Of a stretch of 7,959 bases of DNA, positions 6,603 through 7,959 are shown piece after piece. The notes under the pieces were generated by a model that was not told where the DNA came from, made no database searches, and worked only from the letters and a program-made list of their open reading frames with translations. Location: the NCBI GenBank assembly GCA_947474715.1, contig CANJJT010000136.1:1-7959 (forward strand). The letters run 5' to 3'. The position numbers and the translations under genes are program-made. Positions within the stretch are counted from its first letter, which is position 1. Each line of letters begins with the position of its first letter. The DNA is from CAIYPG01 sp903864555 (GTDB lineage: Bacteria > Pseudomonadota > Gammaproteobacteria > Burkholderiales > SG8-39).

Positions 6603-7580
6603 ATGACGAACCGAATCAGCAGCATCGCAGTGGCCGTATCGGCAGCATTTCTGTCCACCTCGGCCCTCGCGCAGGACGCCTACCCGAACAAACCGGTACG
6701 CCTGGTCGTGCCCTATGCCGCTGGCGGCACCACCGACATCGCCGGGCGCCTGGTGGCGCAGCGCCTCACCGCGCTGTGGAACCAGCAGGTGCTGGTGGAC
6801 AACCGGGTGGGCGCATCCGGCACCATCGGTTCGCTGTTCGTTTCCAAATCCGCCCCCGACGGCTACAACCTGGTGCTGGGCGGCGGCGCCTCGCATGGCG
6901 CCTACGAGCTGATATATCCGGACAAGGCACCTTACAACTCGCTGCGCGACTTCACGCCCATCTCCATGCTCACGTCCATCCGCTACGTGCTGGTGGTGCA
7001 TCCGGCGGTTGCCGCCAAGACGGCGAAAGAACTGGTGGCACTGGCCAAGGCACAGCCAGGCAAGCTGAACTATGGTTCGTCCGCCATCGGCAGCGCGCCG
7101 CAGATGGCGACGGAATTGTTCAAGCTCACTACCAGTACCGACATCGTCCATGTGCCTTTCAACGGCGCGGGGCCCGCCATGACGGCGCTTTTGGGCAACA
7201 ACATCCAGGTGATGTTCGCCTCCGCCGCCACCGCTGCCGAGCAGGTCAAAGCCGGCAAGCTGCGACCACTGCTCACCGCCTCATCGGTGCGCGCCCCGCA
7301 AATGCCCGATGTGCCCACCAGCGCCGAAGCCGGCTTCCCCGGCGTGGAAATGGATTCCTGGTCCGGCATCATGGGGCCGGCCGGCATGGCCCGCGCGCTG
7401 GTCACGCGCATCAGCCAGGACGTGGCGAAAAGCGTGGACGGCGAGGAAATGCGCGCCTCTTTTGCCAAGCTGGGCTTCGACCGCAACACCAGCACCCCTG
7501 AAGCCATGGCCGAGTTCATGCGCATTGAACGCGAGCGCGTGACGCGCATCGTCAAGGAAGCAGGCATCAAGGGCGAGTAA
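6603..7580 (+). CDS. Bug/TctC-family periplasmic solute-binding protein (Bug 3)
   Basis: A 325-residue Bug/TctC extracytoplasmic binding protein (340 if the ATG at 6558 were used). The signal peptide is residues 1-23, MTNRISSIAVAVSAAFLSTS followed by ALA, with cleavage before Q24. Family landmarks are YPNKPVRLVVPYAAGGTTD (27-45), VDNRVGASGTIG (65-76), APDGYNL (84-90), LRDFTPISML (114-123), VPFNG (184-188, where Bug 1 has VPYKG), MPDVPTSAEAGFPG (234-247) and the C-terminal IVKEAGIKGE. The first ligand loop, PYAAGGTTDIAGR, differs from both other Bug proteins in the window, so the three probably bind different ligands or the same ligand with different affinity. It starts 60 bp after the stop of the fused transferase on the same strand, with no terminator between. 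Co-transcription and a shared substrate are likely (inference). Confidence 0.93.
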   Translation: MTNRISSIAVAVSAAFLSTSALAQDAYPNKPVRLVVPYAAGGTTDIAGRLVAQRLTALWNQQVLVDNRVGASGTIGSLFVSKSAPDGYNLVLGGGASHGAYELIYPDKAPYNSLRDFTPISMLTSIRYVLVVHPAVAAKTAKELVALAKAQPGKLNYGSSAIGSAPQMATELFKLTTSTDIVHVPFNGAGPAMTALLGNNIQVMFASAATAAEQVKAGKLRPLLTASSVRAPQMPDVPTSAEAGFPGVEMDSWSGIMGPAGMARALVTRISQDVAKSVDGEEMRASFAKLGFDRNTSTPEAMAEFMRIERERVTRIVKEAGIKGE

Positions 7581-7634
7581 GGCCTGCGGTAATACCTGCC
7601 AGGGACTCCCGCGCTGCACGACTGTGGGTGTTAA

Positions 7635-7652
7635 CCCCCTTGTCAAAGGGGG
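7635..7652 (+). terminator. GC-rich hairpin downstream of Bug 3 (possible terminator)
   Basis: CCCCCTT (7635-7641) and AAGGGGG (7646-7652) form a perfect 7-bp stem around a GTCA loop, 55 nt after the Bug 3 stop codon. It is the first stable hairpin after the transferase-Bug 3 pair and may end or protect the transcript. No T run follows, so it is not a standard intrinsic terminator. It overlaps the left arm of the larger inverted repeat. Confidence 0.4.
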
Positions 7653-7653
7653 C

Positions 7654-7673
7654 CCTCATTGACGTCAATGAGG
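7654..7673. repeat. Perfect 20-bp palindrome inside the left repeat arm
   Basis: CCTCATTGAC followed immediately by GTCAATGAGG is a perfect 20-bp palindrome with no central spacer, overlapping the last base of the left outer arm. It is followed at once by CGCG-CAG-CGCG (7674-7684), another small dyad. The right arm of the element has no equivalent palindrome. It could be a protein-binding site or a cruciform-forming insertion. Confidence 0.6.
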
Positions 7674-7760
7674 CGCGCAGCGCGAGCGGGGGGATTTTGG
7701 CCAAGCTGTCTCATGCCCAACTGGATCAGATCCTGCCGGTAGTCCCCATCATGCTTGTAG

Positions 7761-7782
7761 CCAGGCAGGCAGGTCTGCCTGG
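7761..7782. repeat. 8-bp-stem hairpin in the core of the repeat element
   Basis: CCAGGCAG (7761-7768) pairs perfectly with CTGCCTGG (7775-7782) around a 6-nt loop. It lies in the core between the inner arms of the larger inverted repeat. This adds to the impression that the whole element can fold into an extended structure as RNA or single-stranded DNA. Confidence 0.5.
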
Positions 7783-7920
7783 GCCGAGCAGCACGCTTGT
7801 TGAAAATCCCCCCGTTCGTTCGCTGCACTCACGAGTCGGCCCCCTTTGACAAGGTTCTTCGTCGAATTCCGGGGAAAGGTCTGGCGCCTGCCAAATCTGT
7901 TTTTAGTACCTGGATAACAA

Positions 7921-7948
7921 TCGACTCATATCTGCAAGCAGGGATAAT
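7921..7948 (+). promoter_or_regulatory. Weak candidate sigma70 promoter reading out of the window
   Basis: TCGACT (7921-7926, 4/6 to TTGACA) and GATAAT (7943-7948, 5/6 to TATAAT) are 16 bp apart in the AT-rich final part of the window. They could drive a plus-strand gene beyond the right edge. AT-rich DNA gives such matches by chance, so this is tentative. Confidence 0.25.
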
Positions 7949-7959
7949 TCACTACTGTC

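Larger units (their letters stand above)
7638..7854. repeat. About 217-bp composite inverted-repeat element (MITE- or REP-like)
   Basis: The outer arms are a perfect 17-bp inverted repeat: CCTTGTCAAAGGGGGCC at 7638-7654 and its reverse complement at 7838-7854. Further in, 7683-7698 (CGAGC, six G, ATTTT) and 7803-7818 (AAAAT, six C, GTTCG) pair over 16 positions with one G-T. The two ends are thus diverged copies of one roughly 35-55-bp unit in opposite orientation around a 104-bp core. The structure suggests a non-coding mobile or dispersed repeat. I see no transposase and no obvious target-site duplication, so the mobile nature is inference. Confidence 0.6.
7581..7959. other. Gene-free stretch: inverted-repeat element plus AT-richer tail
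   Basis: No convincing coding sequence lies in these 379 bases. Reading frames of 61-73 codons exist on both strands across the repeat, but they have no family resemblance I recognise, no good ribosome binding sites, and are built from the repeat arms. The first 55 bases after the Bug 3 stop are featureless. Positions 7635-7854 hold the inverted-repeat element, and from about 7890 the composition becomes clearly more AT-rich. Confidence 0.7.

Noticed and set aside
6494..7501. A 335-codon plus-strand frame overlapping the transferase end and Bug 3
   Set aside because: It is an out-of-frame shadow of Bug 3, rich in Arg/His/Gly. The Bug frame has a signal peptide and all family landmarks.
7643..7828. 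A 61-codon minus-strand frame within the inverted-repeat element
   Set aside because: It begins and ends in the repeat arms and has no family resemblance or ribosome binding site. It is better explained as repeat DNA, though a remnant of a gene cannot be excluded.
7635..7854. CRISPR array or attachment site
   Set aside because: The repeats are inverted, not regularly spaced direct repeats. There is no cas gene, integrase or tRNA nearby.

Overview
The window looks like chromosomal DNA of a GC-rich betaproteobacterium, most likely Burkholderiales (Bordetella/Achromobacter/Cupriavidus-like). The main reason is three different periplasmic solute-binding proteins of the Bug/TctC family within 8 kb, mixed with a MmgE/PrpD protein and a CaiB/BaiF-type CoA-transferase. 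Large Bug families next to such catabolic genes are characteristic of this order. The taxonomic call is inference; there is no rRNA or other marker gene here.

Layout: (i) 43-1017 minus, Bug protein 1, possibly followed on the same strand by the first codons of another gene (32 to 1). (ii) 1018-1268, divergent intergenic region with a two-part inverted repeat. (iii) 1269-2690 plus, MmgE/PrpD family protein. (iv) 2691-2771, short convergent gap. (v) 2772-3758 minus, Bug protein 2. (vi) 3759-3956, divergent control region with an extended -10 promoter bracketed by two copies of a 12-bp direct repeat. (vii) 3957-6542 plus, an 861-residue protein made of two tandem CaiB/BaiF CoA-transferase units, starting at TTG. 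(viii) 6603-7580 plus, Bug protein 3, probably co-transcribed with the transferase. (ix) 7581-7959, non-coding: a roughly 217-bp composite inverted-repeat element with nested hairpins and a perfect 20-bp palindrome, then a visibly more AT-rich tail with a possible promoter pointing out of the window.

A working model (inference) is capture of one or more organic acids in the periplasm by the Bug proteins, activation to a CoA thioester by the transferase, and hydration/dehydration, isomerisation or decarboxylation by the MmgE/PrpD enzyme. No membrane transporter subunit (TctA/TctB or TRAP) and no regulator gene is present, so the uptake partners and the substrate cannot be named.

The most notable observation is in the fused transferase. 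Its halves are clearly homologous (56 identities in 105 ungapped columns, hand count). The N-terminal half keeps the Asp that aligns with the catalytic Asp of formyl-CoA transferase (D183). The C-terminal half has Gly at that position (G618, a one-base difference, GAC versus GGC) and an altered N-terminal AGP motif. It therefore looks like an internal duplication in which one half has lost catalysis. I see no phage, CRISPR, transposase, tRNA or rRNA, and no clear sign of a wholly new system.
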